Notes: generated by a model not told the origin, from the letters alone. A stretch of 64,000 bases of DNA from Nymphaea colorata (GCF_008831285.2 NC_045149.1:16485035-16549034); one strand, 5' to 3'. Counted from the first letter of the stretch, positions 25,385 through 39,467 are shown. Numbers and translations are program-made.

Positions 25385-27899
25385 CTATACCCTCTTAAAA
25401 AACTTTCCACCTTTGCCTCCCATTCCAGTCCCAAAAAGGGAATCTGCAAGAACAGATTTGGTGTCTGGTCGCCATTTCAACTCTTTAAGGACTGAAAAAA
25501 CACTTGCTAAGGAAGGGGTAACTTCAATATCCTTTATATTGTTACAAGACACCACCCTTAACCTTTGAAGCTCCTTCCAAGAAAGAACCAGAGACTCCAG
25601 ACCCTCGGTCGTCAATAAAGAGCAGCCTTCCAATGATAAGGATTTCACTCTCCTGCAAAACAAGTAAAAGCGGTTCGGTGCTTTAACATTTACAATAACA
25701 GACAGGCCTAGCTTGTCCGAGGTTAAGAGTTTGCATAAAATTTGAAATAGGAAAGAGGACAAGACATTGCTTGGACGGATTACAACATCTAATTTTACTT
25801 ATTTACAACAACTAAGTTTTACTGATTAGATTTAAGCAACTAATTTATAAACGCTCAGAAAATCCTAGATAAGAATAAGAAGTCGAGAACCAAATTAGGA
25901 ATTTATGATAAAAATGGGAGGTTGCTAGAAAGTTTATCAGCTGCTACACAACGCACAAAAAATAACGTCTTAGAGACTTAATTCACACAACTGAACCACT
26001 TCCTACGATATTGCAATGAAATTTATTTCGAGGTATGGTTTATGTTACTGATCTAACTGAAAGAACTGTGTACTTCAGATCGGTTCAAGGCAACTAGCTA
26101 GTGGCGATTCATATGCGTTGGTTAATCATATGTCTCAACCAGAAAAGAAAAATCAGAGCCCGTGGTAGATACAATTTTCGTGTCACCTCATATTATGATC
26201 TAAATTGAACGGCTCTACTCTTCCACGACAATGTCCATTATGCTATAGATCATGAAATACTCCAACCCTCCTACAAAAGCCAAAATTTGGAGAAAGGACA
26301 AAACTAAGATATTCAAGACACCCAGAATTGCCAAGCATTATATAATTAGACATTCTAATGGTACTAATGTCAGATGTATCTGTAATCACAGATTGCATTT
26401 ACAAGTTACTGGCAAAGGTCAAGAAAACGCTGCCAACATCTAGAGAAAGCTGAGAAACAAAGACAATACACTCAAACTCGCAATTAGCCCTTAGCATTTT
26501 ATGATGTAAGTGCTTCATGGGGCAATGTTACGTTCAAGAATATCCTCCTAATGCATTCCAGCCAAAATACCAAGAAAACTAGGAACATCGTACTAATCAT
26601 GACACATCAATGAAGCGCCAAATGTCAGCAATAAATAAGATTGAAATCCTACAATCATCCCAACAACCACACATACCTGCAGCAGCTACCAATGCTAAAG
26701 ATCTCATCCTCCAAACCCCAACAATCCTGAAACTCAAGCTCTTTCACGGTCCCACAAACAGTAAACAGCGCGCTCATGCCCTGCTTGTCGCGCACATTGC
26801 ACCTCTGCAGTTGTAACTTCTCCAATGTCGGGCACAACCCCAGGTGTTCGGCGGGACCTGGATCTGAATCTATCCTCCTGCAGCTCTGCAACCTCAGGCT
26901 CTTCAAGTTCCCGCAGGACTTCAACCCGGCTATCCATCCGCCTTCCATCCTGTGATCGCACAACGTGAGCTCTTCCAACATGAAACAACACATTCCGATC
27001 GCGCTGATCCCGTCGTAGCTGCCCTCGCACCCGCACAACTCCAATTTCACCAACCTCTTGCATCCATGAGCCAAAGTCGTCAGACCAACGTCCGAAACCA
27101 CCGACCCATACAGCCCTTCCGAGCATCCCACAACCTTCAACACCTGCAAGTTTCTGCAATTCGAGATTGACCTCAACGAGAAATCCGTGCATTGGTGCAG
27201 CTCCAACTCCTGGAGCATCAAGCATTCGGCCGCGATCATAGACAACCCCGTGTCCAACGCCTTACCCTCGTAGCCATCGGCCGTCGAAAACGCCCTACCT
27301 TCGTCATCAATTGGTCTGGAGACATCAACCACCCTGAGCCTTCGAAGATTAGGGCACCCTCTAGCGAGTGCCCTCAATCCTTGATCCAGCGATTCCGGCA
27401 CCAACCTCCTCCCCTCACCGAGAAGCTCGCCGGAGAGATCAAGATCCGAGGTATCCAGGGGAATGGTGACCATCGAGTGGGTGAGAACCAGACCCCAATT
27501 AGAGGTGGGCACCCTTTTGATGCAAGCGTTGATCAAATCCACATCTGTGAGGTTAGGGAACCTGGAAACCATTCTACCACGCTCTAGGAAGCTCCAATCG
27601 TGAAGTTTCAAAGACTGGAGGAGGGAGCCATGGATCCTGCACCATCTCTTGCAGACAAGAGAGCACGACAGCTGAGGGAGAGGAAGCTTGGAGAGGATTC
27701 CTGCAAGGATCTGGTCGGAGAGAAGGAGAGAGAGGTCACTTCTTCTTTTCCCCTGTTGGTCTTCCTCTAGCTGCATCTTGAAGAAGACATGGTTGTTTAG
27801 GGTTTTTGGGTTGCGGGTGAGGAAGAAGGCGGGGACCCAGCTGCTCTTTGGGGGCTTCCAGGGGTTGCTTGGTTTTTTGGGGGGATTGAAAGACGGCAT
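25385..27899 (-). CDS. F-box/LRR (RNI-like) protein
   Basis: Two exons, 26677-27899 and 25385-25652, join through a GT-AG intron that splits an Arg codon (AG|G) and give 496 aa from the first Met. The F-box lies at about residues 57-100 ([20 protein letters not shown], then VCKRWCRI). Leucine-rich repeats of the RNI/AMN1 type follow, with motifs such as [38 protein letters not shown] and [12 protein letters not shown]. The C-terminal exon has [20 protein letters not shown] and ends in a glycine/lysine-rich tail. The closest family I recall is Arabidopsis At5g51370/At5g51380. F-box proteins recruit targets to SCF (SKP1-CUL1) E3 ubiquitin ligases; the target here is unknown. The start is uncertain: Met42 at 27776 (MQLEEDQQ) lies just after a telo-box, which usually sits in untranslated sequence, and would give 455 aa. 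That shorter form may be the true one. Confidence 0.85.
27796..27805. promoter_or_regulatory. Telo-box near the F-box gene start
   Basis: The plus strand reads TTTAGGGTTT, so the transcript strand reads AAACCCTAAA. It sits 20-30 bases upstream of the Met at 27776 and inside the longer open frame, which favours the downstream Met as the real start. Confidence 0.4.
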
Positions 27900-30800
27900 T
27901 GGGGATGAAGAAGAGATTGGGGGGAAACAAGGAGCACCATCTGCATTGACCGCCCCTTATCTCTCCCTTTGTCCTCCCTTTTCTTAGCAGAAACAACGAA
28001 ATTATATATCTAGCAAAACGAACGCAGCTTGCATTTTGCATCAACAGAGAAGCTGACTACGCCTTTGCTCTCTCATCCAATTTGGATCGAGAAGCGTTGA
28101 AAGACCTATCTGCCCTTAAGTCTGTTGACAAAATGTCTAACGTTGCTTTGAGTAATTTCGTTCGTACCTTTTGAGAGGTAATTTGTTGGTTTGAATCCGA
28201 ACCCTTTCTTTTAAGTTTCGATTCTTTTTATCATTCGGGCTCAAAATATTCCAAAGACGAGACATACACATGCAGGGGTATTTCGGTCATTTAATTGAGA
28301 ACAATGAATTTTTAGGAGCATATTCCGAAAGTCCTTTGTATCCGTTGGCGACTCGAAAATGGGGAATTTTGTACCGTTGGGGCTTTCCAATAACGAGGGG
28401 AACGGCGCGTGGAGAGCTGAAGAGTGGGCTCGGCTCCCCTCAAGGGAAGCGCGAGCCAGATGAGGAACTGGGCACTACTCATCCAGCCAGGTTTCGAGAG
28501 GTCGGCGAGGATTTAGGTGACGCCAAACCCGCCTCTCCGACCAACAAGCCACCCGCAACCAATATTTCGAAGCGGGTGAGCGTCCGTACAGGCCGCCGTC
28601 GTATGTTCTCAAAAGTATCACCACTTTCTTTCTAATGCTTGAATTTTAAAAAATAATTTGAAATGTGTCATATAGTTGGTAAGCTTAATGGCCTCATAAG
28701 TTAGTTTGACATCTCGTTATTTAAGATGCAAAAGCATAGTATTTATGAGAATCAACTAGAAAAGCACGTCTTCATCCACCTCTAATCTAACCCTAAGACC
28801 ATGAAAATCATTTCTTATACAAGTGAAATGCATATGCATGTATCAAGTATAAAAAAAATAGTTTCTGAATAAAAGTTAAGGTTTGATTGCTTCTTTATTG
28901 TATTGGGAGCTATGTAACAGCCGATTTAGTTGATATCTAGTTCCCACATCGAACCACATACCACGCCTATCTTCGGCCGATGTGGACCAGTAAATAATGA
29001 TGGTCACCATATTGGTTCTATCGCTGCCCAATGGGGATTGCTATTGGAATCCAAATCGTCAATACTTGAACAGTTGAACTAGATCAAGATTTGAAGACTA
29101 GTGACAAGAAGGGCACCCTTTCGATATTATGTCATTAATATTTTCAACGATAGCTTGCGAGACTAGTGCTTGTTGCATGAAACACTAGGTAGGTGTGTTC
29201 TTGATGATCTCTTTCCAAGTCGAACACATTGTTTAAAAGCTCAACACTAACCATTTGCTATCCAGTCCTTTTGTATAAAGAAAAATATATCTGAGTATAT
29301 TTATAATTGGTTAATGGAGCAATTTATGGACTTAAAGGGCACTTTGTCAAGATAAAATTTTGTTGTTGGAACAGGTTTTTAAAGCACATATTTCAAGAGT
29401 ATCATGCTTTTGTTCCAAGAAATATTATAAGCTATGTCCAACATTTGATTGTCGGATCTATGAACAACATTCATAAAAACACATCTTCTTCTTCTTTTTT
29501 TTTTTTCTTTTTTGAGTATGTGGTTATTTTTTCACCGGTCTGAAGAGAGGTCGTAGCCCCCCTTTCTCTTGTGTGTCTCTTCCATAGAATTCACAAAGTA
29601 TGCTTCAGGACCTTCTTACACTCTAAAAAAAGTAGTGTACTGGGTCTTGGCATCTAACACATGTTTTGTAATACAGACCCCATAACTTCTACTAATCAAG
29701 GCTTACCTTCCTGTTCTGCTGTATCCCTTTCACTAAGGGATATATAACTGCTGTGCTTGTAATACTACAAAATTTTTATTGTCATCCTTGAGATTAAATT
29801 GTTAATTAAATTAATCTTTTTAGAAAAACCAATAACATAGATGCATTTAAAAAGGAGATGGGTGGTTTTCATATGACAAAATAAAAGTAGTTGTCAACTG
29901 ACTTAAACTTAATGCGTGGTATTTATTCAAATACCTAGTTTGAAAAGGGCAGCAAACGGGTCGGATCTAATAGAGCGTTTCGATAATTTTTTTTATTTGT
30001 ATCAAACCCGATTCAGACCCGATCTAGCTACAACATGTTTTCTTGTGATACGCAACTGGTGCGTCCCTTTTTCTTGTGAAAATGAGGTGGAAGCTCGCCG
30101 ACAACACTAGATCATCAACTGGTGATCTCATGTTACACGTGAAAAAGGAACAACCTTTGACGGATCCAGATCCATTGTAATGTCCCTACTCCTCCTGAGA
30201 GTTGCAACTGAGATCAATATCCGTGATAGTTCGGGTAAAGACGGTATTGTGGGTACTCGTGCAAAAGATGTTCTCGAAACACCAAAAGCAAACCTTATAA
30301 CTAAGGGGTTGGGTAAAAACATCGAAAAGTTCATTTATTTTGTATGAATTATGATCTTTAATCGAAAAATTTGGACATAAAAGAAAAAATCGAATCAGCC
30401 AAAAGCCAATTCAGCCAAATCAATCAGTTATGAATATATATATATATATATATATATACATTGGCTTTTAAATAAAGAGCCATAAAAATATTTAGAAAAC
30501 GAACTAGTGTTTGATGAATCGGCTCCAATATTTAAAACAAGTTCATAGAATAGATTTGGAGAATTTCATATCAGTTTGATGGAACGTGCAGTTCTAAGCA
30601 GCCTTGGTTGAAGTCTCGCTCAGTTGCTATTTTGTAATCTCCCATTAAACCGTATGATCACTTCCCAAAAATAGATTTAGGATTTCCATCATCTACTTTC
30701 CAATGAAAAGACTATTCAGCAATATCAGCATGAATCTTGTCCCCCGTTGGCTGCATCATCTATCATGATCATTGGAAATGGCCAAGCACGCCGTCTACGT

Positions 30801-33800
30801 GCCTGAAGACGTAAGATCCATAATACTACCGGAATGGAATAAATGAGAAGCTCCCCGGCCTTTCAGATGCATCAAGCCCTGCCTTCCCCTTTATCTTTCC
30901 CGGCGTAGAATTGCCGTCATCTTTCGCCGCCTGTTACCGCAGAGTTTTATTTCTGTTACCGGCGTTTTTGGCAAGCGCCGACGAGCTAGGGGCATTCTGC
31001 TGCTGGTAGGAATGATCCATGGGTATGTCATACGGCCGCCTGGTATCGACAGATGCGTTAATAAAATTAATTAAACAAAGAATTTGCTGATACAACATAT
31101 GGTTCAGATATATACAGAGAGGAAACAGATAGGTAATCTCCGAACACTTGACCTCCATCGTGTTTCAAGCTGCAAATCTACCAGCCAAGGCTCAAGCCGA
31201 GTTCTATTTAGTGAAGGTCTACCTTCAATTGAAAAAAGAATCTCATAAATTAAAAAGTTCAAGAATTAAGTTTGGCGTTCTCTGCTTAACAATCTAGTGA
31301 TCATGGCAACTTGGTGCCCCCCCAGAAAGCAGGTCACTACCTAAAAGCACAAAAAAGGATCCAAGTTCATGTGATTCATGAAAGCAATAAGAAGATGAGT
31401 CTAAATTTTTGTTCTCTTTTAAGCTTCTATTTCCATGATCTGAAAAAATGGGAAAAAGGATATCGCGTCCAGCCGAACTATATAATCCAATTTAATCCAT
31501 GTCATGTCATCTGATGTACCAATATTCTTAGTGAATGCTGCAAAGAAATTGGCATGCTCCATGTGTTTGGGACATATGCATGTGATGTCACATTCATATG
31601 TTCCTCATACTCTTGTTTGGATATTTTCAAAAAATTAGTGAGGCGCTTTTTGATTGGAGATGTCAAGGGATCAGATATTATCTGACATCTGATCTCAAAC
31701 CGAATCCTGCTTAGTTGAATATGGCAAATTACGGATCCAATATATGTCCACTCAATTGATTCAGATTTTCTCCCACACTGCTGATCATGGGTCTGCGATT
31801 CCGGCAGACTCGCGTATTTTATTTATAAATATCATTGTCTACCATCAGTATTGATACTCTTCATTTTTCATCTACATTCAATCCTGATTAGGCAATATTC
31901 GAGCACTCTGAAATAGTACATGGTAATTATATATATCGTGCCTAAATCCGATACGTTCACATGTCCATCGATGCATGGTAGACTTTGAAAGTTTGAATTT
32001 TCAATATTGTTCGTTTCTAAGCTAAAAAACGGAGCTCGTTTGGACCTCTAAATTATATAAATTCTATTTTGCAATAAAACTAAGATTTTAAGACATGGAT
32101 AAATATTTTGTTCCAGGTGTTATAAGAATGGGACTGAAAGGTTCAATTGGAATCAAATAGGTGGCAATTCGATTTAATTTGATTCTTAGGGTGATACATC
32201 GACCATCTTCTTTTTTTTTTTTTGAAAATGATTTTAACATACTTTATTGTTAAATTTTAATTATGTTTAAAAATAAATACAATGATATTTTTTGCGTGTT
32301 AGTAATCGATTTGATTAAACTGAAATCAACCGATTTGCCAAATTGGTAGCGTGGCGGATTCAATTTACAAACTTAGGGAAGGGAAAGTTCTAAAAACTAC
32401 AAACTTTTAGCTTGGTATTGGAGTATGAATTCAAGAAAGCATGATGAAGTACCATCTTGATTGATAGATACTATCAACCTAATGTTCTTGCTTGCGAGTG
32501 AGTGATTTGTGCAAAGCCCCCATGATTCTGCTTTGTGCAAAAAATCCCCCATTCGTTTGGTACTAATCTGCAAGAGAAAGTGACTTGGCCGATTATATGA
32601 TCGTCGCTGATCGAGGTCTTCTCGGCTGAAAGCAAAAGAAGAAACACTTGGGGATTGTTTGGATGACAACCTCCAAAAGCTTGGTTTCATGGAAAGCGGA
32701 TTTTTTTGAAAACTTGGTTAAAAAGTCAGTTTTGTAAACTTAGTTTGGATGACATGTGAAAAACTTGGTTTAGGGAAAAAAAAATCAGAGCATGAAAAAC
32801 CTGTAGGAAGGCAGGTTTTTCAGAAAACCAGATTTTGAGAAAACTAGAGGGATGACACCCTCCAAAACCCAGTTTTTAAAAAAACTTGGTTAGTGAAAAC
32901 CAAGTTTTTAAAGTGGTTTTTAAAATTATATTTTTGTGTTTAGGTGAAAAACCAATTTTTTTGTAAATAATTGTCATCCAAACATTTTTGAAAGATGTTT
33001 TTTTTTTTGTAGTAAAATCAAGTTTTATTTTCGGAAACCTGGTTTTTGTTTAGAAAACTGGGGAATTTTGTCACTTGCCCGATGGGCGGATATTGGATCG
33101 AGAGAGAATGTCGCTTCCCAGATGTCGTCTTGTGTTCGCAATCTACAATCTGGATCACAAACCATGGCTGACCGACACGTCTGTTAGCTCTCAATGATCA
33201 GTTGCATTCAACATTTACTGCGATCACCTTGCAACCGCTACCAATATTTTTCTTTTTCATTTATTTTTTAAAATAATAAATGAGGAGATGTTCAGTTTCG
33301 AAAAGGCCGATCCCCTCTCTACCAATATCCCAGATGTTCATTTATTTTACATTCGTATTGAGAAAAAAAAAAGAAAAACTACAAAGACAAGGAAAAGAAG
33401 TTATAGGCAGTTTTTAAGTGTAGTTTGGATGAAATCTGGTTTTCCGAAATCTGGTTTTCCGGCAGCCTAACTGGTGGTGACTTTGTTCATGTAGAGGCCG
33501 TGCAATTTGCCTTTGAGGCGTGCCCCTAGACTGGACCCCCCCCTCACATTCATCCGCTGCAATGGAAAGGGGAAGCGATAAAGAAATCTAGCGATACTTA
33601 TGTGGACCAATTTGTTACAGTGCAAGACTAGAGCAGCTTCATTTGCGATTCCGACGTTGACAGCGCGGTGGTGAGAGGCATGGAAGTGGTGGTGCTCGTT
33701 TTACGGCGGTGACATCTCGGGAAGAGCCCACAGATAAGCGGGCTATATGGAGTCGGTGGTCTTCTTCCTCTTCTTTATTTTTGTTGGGAAGAGATGAGAA

Positions 33801-34236
33801 GAAAAAGAGAGAAGAAGGTGAGATGTAGCTTACCAGAGGAGAGAGAGAGAGAGGGGGGGGGGGGGGTGTGAATGCTGCTGGTAGAGAGAGAATCGGCCTA
33901 TCTACAAGAACTGGAGGAGTGCCCGCTCTAGCCACTCAGACGCCAGGAAAAGATATCATGGATGCCGCCGTGACCCCACCCCCACACCACACAGCTATCA
34001 TCCCACCCAACTCCCCACATTCACCCAACCATGACCCTTCTTTTAACTGCAACCTTCTCCTCCTTTTTTTCCCCACCCTTTCTCTCTCTCTCCTCCACAC
34101 AATCACCCTCCTTCTCTCTCTCTCTCTTTGTCTCTCTCCTTTTTAGCAGAACCACATCTGCTACCAGCATTCTGACTCCCCAAAAGCAGCCGACCTTTCC
34201 CTCTCTGTCGATCTCTCTGTATTATAGCTTGGTTGA
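27900..34236. other. Repeat-rich spacer upstream of F-box and UNE10 genes
   Basis: No gene is supported. A GC-rich block at 28380-28600 is open on the plus strand but resembles no protein. An (AT)n tract lies at 30434-30459. A minus-strand peptide at 30934-31050 (including YDIPMDHSYQQQNAPSSS) looks exon-like but is isolated. A MITE-like element lies at about 32650-32990 and a fragment of the same family at 33418-33470. A GA/G run lies at 33841-33867. Pyrimidine-rich sequence at 34076-34145 is probably the UNE10 5' UTR. Confidence 0.45.
32650..32990. mobile_element. MITE-like element with TTTGGATGACA termini
   Basis: The left end carries TGTTTGGATGACAA (about 32657) and the right end its inverse TTGTCATCCAAACA (about 32971-32984). 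Inside, CTTGGTTT/AAACCAAG-type blocks repeat in both directions, so the whole could fold into a long hairpin. It has no coding capacity. Related sequence recurs at 33418-33470 and 56358-56577. The superfamily is not assigned, because target-site duplications are unclear. Confidence 0.55.
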
Positions 34237-37225
34237 ATGAATCACAGCGTTCCTGAATGGGAGATGGAAGGAGGACAAAGGAGCTCTACCAAGACTGGAG
34301 CATGCGCCCTCCCCAATATCGACTCCTTCAGTGACAGCTTATCCACGTACAATCTCCTCTCTTTCTTCAACTTTTTCCCTTGTTCTGCTTTACTCTTCCT
34401 CGTGCTTATTCTTTTGTGGGTCTGTGTAGCTTAAGAGGCTTGCTTGCTGTACATGGTGCATATGTGTGTTTACACATGCATCCTTCTCTCTAGGACACAC
34501 AGAGATAACTAGCTATATCATAATCAAAATTTTGAAGTATGTCATGAATTAGATCATGATTATTTCGTAAGATCTTATGGTTTTGGCTCCCTTTCTTTTT
34601 TTTTTTCTCTCCTTTACTGATTCTTTGGTGGGTGGATTTAGGTGGGATTATGAAGTTGCAGAGCTCACATGGCAGAACGGCCAACTGGCAATGCACGGCT
34701 TAGGCCCGCCAAAGTCAAGCAGCTGCAAGCCCTTGCCAAAGCAGGTCTGGGAGAGGCATCAGGCCAGCGGCACCCTCGAGTGCATAGTGAACCAAGGCAC
34801 CGGGTTGCCCGACAAGCCATCGCCGATCCCCGAGGCGAAGGATCTCTCTCCATGGTTCAAGGACGCCTTGGTTCCTTGCTCCATCTCCGACGCACCCAGC
34901 TCCACCTTGCCCGGCTCCGACGGAGCGCTGCACCGGCCCCCCTTCGACCACACCATGGGTTCGGACTCCGGTGCCTATGCCGGCTCGTGCAAGGCCCCCC
35001 TTCCCGGCCTTGATGACCGCGGGCGCCATGAAAAGATGGGAGCCCAAACTCAGCAGTACTGCAAGCGCCAGAAGCTCGCGGTCGTGCCCGAATCCAGCCG
35101 CTCCGGCGCAAATCTGAGCATTTCTGGCAGCGCCACCTTCGGCCGAGACGACACGTTTGTATCCGTTGGCACTTACGAGACGAGCGGTCACGTCGACGGG
35201 CTGACCACGCCAGCCGGCTCCCCGGAAAATACGAGCACCGCGAAGGATGAGCAGGACTCGGTGTGCCACAGCAGATCCAAGGTGCACGTTGTTTCTCTAT
35301 AATTCTAGCACTTCTTGTTGAGCTTCCCGGAGTTCTAGCCGGAATATCCTTTGGCGACTCCAAAGAAGCGCATCCATCGTATCGATCTTAATTTTTTGTC
35401 AAGTTGGTCCTGATCGATTTACAATGTTTTGATGTGTTTCTGGGCATTCATTTCTTGAACATACCAAAGATGGAGGAAGAGAGTGAGAACTGCAAAAGCA
35501 AGGGTCAAGGAGCTCGTTCTTCAACTTCCTCCAGAAGAAGTAGAGCAGCGGCTACTCACAATCAATCTGAACGTGTAAGTTCACTTACATTGATTGACTT
35601 CTTCTTTTTTTATTTTTATTTTGCACTTCGTTTATATATATTTTATGATTATACGAGACCACAAACATTTTTTTATAGTCAAACCACCAATTTTTTTTTT
35701 TTTTTTTAATTCTCATATGATTAAATCTGGACGACGAGTGGTGTTTGTGAGGAAAAGTTGATTCCACATCCACAATTGCATCGGTCCTGCCTTTTATGGT
35801 CGAAAGAGAAGATAAAGAATTGATGGTAGCGCTTATGTTAACCTCGACAAGAAGAATCATTGTAAAAATTGATAATAATAATAATAAATATTAATAACAG
35901 CAGCAAAGAGAACAAAAAGAAGCAACAGTAATATAATAAAGTAATTACTATAATTAATAACAGTGAGGTGGTAAATATCTTGCAGAAAAGGAGAGATCGG
36001 ATCAACCAGAAGATGAAAGCTTTGCAGAGGTTGATCCCAAATTCCAGCAAGGTAACATATCTCACATCCTTACTGCGATGACCTGTCCTTGTGTTGCCTT
36101 TCATTTTGCTCGTTTTGGATTTGACTGCCGGCTACGAGAAAAGTGAGACGACAGACGAATCCCCTTCGTACAGATAAATGAATATTTATGGTGTCCCCAG
36201 CTTTCTGTGAACCATGATTGCAGGAACAGTGTCCTACCATTCACTGTTCTGCTATTGATATAGACTTTTCTCTTATGATCTCCTGGATTTTCATCAAATC
36301 AAGAACTTAGATATGAGAGTAAGTTCTTTCTGTTTTTCCCTTTTTAATTTAAATATGTAGAGATCACTTTTATGAGGCTAGCTTCATGAAGAAACGCAGC
36401 TGACAGCTTTGACTTTCTTGTCTAAAAGTTTTGGGACCCAGAGTTAAGCAAAACTTTTCACGATGGAGGGAAAAGATTAACAAAAAGTTTCTAAAAGAAA
36501 TATTTCAAACTCATAATGTATGCTATTATATGTTAAAAATCCGACTTCATTATAGTTACGAGGACATAATCAAACATGTGTGTACTTTTTTCGCTGCCCC
36601 ACAACTTGATAACTTCAGTATAGAAACATGCTGTCAAGTCTCGCTGACGAAGTGTACCTTCATGATGCAAAAAATTAAAGACGGACAAGGCTTCCGTGCT
36701 GGATGAGGTGATAGAGTACCTAAAACAGCTGCAGGCCACCGTCCAGATCATGAGCCAAACGAACATGCAGCAGATGATGATGCCAATGAACATGCAGCAG
36801 TTCCAGATGTGCATGCTGGCACAGATGAGCATGGGCGCCAACGCCGGCATCCGGCCGGGCGCTGCCGGAGTGTCTCCGATCCTCAACCCTTCTGGTTTCC
36901 AGCCACCAGGCCTTGTTGCGGCATCCGTGGCAGCGGCTGGCCCCTGTGATAGACTGGGAGAGAGAATGGCAGGGGCGTCGACGTTGCCCGATCCTTTCTC
37001 CGGCTTCCTAGCATGCCAGGCACAGGTGCGTTACAAGACCAAACATTAATCTAGAGTTCGCATGCTGCGAATCTTTGCCGGCGGATGTGAGTTTTAGGCA
37101 TCTCTAACAAAATTCCCCTTGTGAAAACTTTGCAGACCATGAACGTGGATCCTTTCAAAATGGCAGCAATGTATCAGCAACTGTATCAACAGCTGCCATC
37201 CAACGTCGATGGTTCAGGGGAATAA
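34237..37225 (+). CDS. UNE10: UNE10/PIF8-like bHLH transcription factor
   Basis: Six exons (34237-34346, 34642-35281, 35470-35574, 35986-36051, 36681-37025, 37136-37225) join to 451 aa. The N-terminus MNHSVPEWEME matches the UNE10 type. Residues 40-55 (DYEVAELTWQNGQLAM) are the active-phytochrome-B-binding motif, with Glu44, Leu45, Trp47, Asn49, Gly50 and Gln51. Exon 2 keeps clade marks such as SGTLECIVNQ, ALVPCS and DSVCHSR. The bHLH spans about 273-325, with the G-box contact residues His280, Glu284 and Arg288 in THNQSERKRRDRINQKMKAL, then SKTDKASVLDEVIEYLKQLQ. A Met/Gln-rich segment follows (NMQQMMMPMNMQQFQM) and the tail contains DPFKMAAMYQQLYQQLP. No phytochrome A motif was seen. The family acts in the nucleus as light-regulated repressors or activators. 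Exon 1 uses an unusual donor (AC|GTACAA), the only GT that keeps phase. The position before His280 is Thr, where Ile or Val is usual. Confidence 0.92.
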
Positions 37226-37946
37226 GCGAAACTTCCAACCACAACGATGTAATTGAATTATGTATACTGACACTAATCCCCCTTAGTTGGTAAAATTTTC
37301 TTTTCGAAAAGATTGTTGAATGATCATAAGCCTCCTAAATTAGAGGACGAGATTTAGTACTCTAAGCGAGTGCTCTTCCATAAAAACATTGTGTGTAGGA
37401 TTCACACTCAATTTGAATAGTGCAGCCTTCTCCCCAAAGCGGAGTTGTTAGTTTGTTGGTCTTAGCATTTTCCTTTCTGCACTACGCAAAACCATGCAAT
37501 CAATGGACATCATGCATACAAGAAACATTAGGAATACGATGTATGCAGCTTGTGAACTACTTTGTTTAATAAAAACATAACCAAATAAACGGTTTCGAAT
37601 TCAACTGCACCATCACCATTCACCATCAGATCATATATATATATATATCAGACCATTTAATCTTTTGCTAAAAAATTATATTTCAACGTCCTAATATATC
37701 TATAAGAACTAATTTGATACAAAAACATGCTTTGGTTCAAGTTGATATTACAAAAATGTGGAATTTTCTATCATCAAAATCTTAATGCTATGGGAGCCAT
37801 TCTTTTTTTGCAATATTAAAGTTCAAAAAAGTGGTCAATTTAATATATATTTTACATCAACCCATTCTTATCGATAAGGTTAGATTGCAAAAAAAAAACA
37901 TTTAAAACAATTATGCTGGTTTTTGTTTCTGACCTGGTTTGTTTCA

Positions 37947-37950
<4 letters not shown>

Positions 37951-38014
<64 letters not shown>
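37951..38014. repeat. Compound microsatellite (AT)n-(GA)n
   Basis: An AT tract of about 32 bases is followed, after ACATGT, by a GA tract of about 28 bases. Confidence 0.95.
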
Positions 38015-38018
<4 letters not shown>

Positions 38019-39362
38019 ACAGAAGAGATTTTTTTTTTCTCTTTTCTTTATTTCTGACTCAAGGCAACTGCTCCCGGGTTGACAGACTTTGTGGCTTCTC
38101 CATCAAAGTAAAACCCTTCATCTTTTATCACATCTAATTATGCCTATCATACCTTGCAAGTTGGAGATGGAAGCTACTACTGTAAGTTTGATCGGTCACC
38201 GAAAAAGCTGTGATAAATGCTATATATATAAACAGCAGAAGGACAGGATCACGGTAGTTGGATTTTCTTCCATGAGACTGAAATGATTGCCCCCATGCAA
38301 AGTCAGACATCTCACATTCAAGTCTTACACACGAAATAAATGCTGTGGATGCACGCATTGATAACGATAAAGAAATATTATATTGGACTTGGAAAATGAC
38401 TTCTGCATGTTGAATATTTTAAATGTACCAGCTCGGTTACAGTGCACACTTATCTGTACAGTGTACACACACTCAAAGGCACGCATCTACCAAGGTAGTA
38501 AGATTGTGAGAACAATCTTAATAGTTGTAGTAAAAATGTTGGAATCCAAGAGAACGCGAACAATTTAAAAGTGGTCCGCTCAAAGTTAGGGTAAGGAAGA
38601 CATCGCCATCTGAATCAAAGATCAAAAGAGACTTTTGGTAGCAAAAGTGGAAAAATTCGTGACATCCTTTCTCCTTCTCAACACCCACTCTTTTTGTTTT
38701 TGTTTTTCTATCGTTCTTCCACTTCCGAAAGCGAAGCAGAGGCCTGGTCAGATCACCTCAGTTCTAATTTGAAGAAGGACACCAAAAGAGTTTCTTAGAG
38801 AAACTAAATTAATGAACATGTATTCCTTAGTGAGGCACTTCCAATGAAATATGATCACATCAGCAAAGTATCTATTCACCAGCAACCAAAACAACCAGAC
38901 AAGCTTCAACTTAATAATGAATGACTATTTATTGATAATGATACTATAATGACCACCACCAATAATATTTATGATGGTGACTATATGTGTGTCTGATTAG
39001 AAAGATTAGAGGATAGTAATAAACTTCCAACGGGATTATGTAAAAAAAAGTTCACTCCCAAAAAAAAAAAAAAAAGATGCTAACATTGTGGTGTGGATGC
39101 AAGAGGATATTGCTGCCCTCTACAACTTGTCAGATGTTGGTTGTCCTTCTGAGTGATTGGTGTAACGTGGTGTGTCCACAAGCCACTTGACAGGTGGGAA
39201 GACCAGTTAGTACCTGAGAACTCTTTGCCACCACATGTTTTGGAAGAGTAGGGACTACTGAGATTTTCATGAAAATTATTCCTAAGGGGATCACTAAAAG
39301 AGGAAAAATTTTACATCCGCGGACTTACCCGCATTCCTAAGTGGTACCACCAATAAAATTAA

Positions 39363-39467
<105 letters not shown>

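Noticed and set aside
28270-28635. 121-aa plus-strand open frame in GC-rich sequence
   Set aside because: No recognisable domain and no splice partner; chance openness of a GC-rich patch is the simpler explanation.
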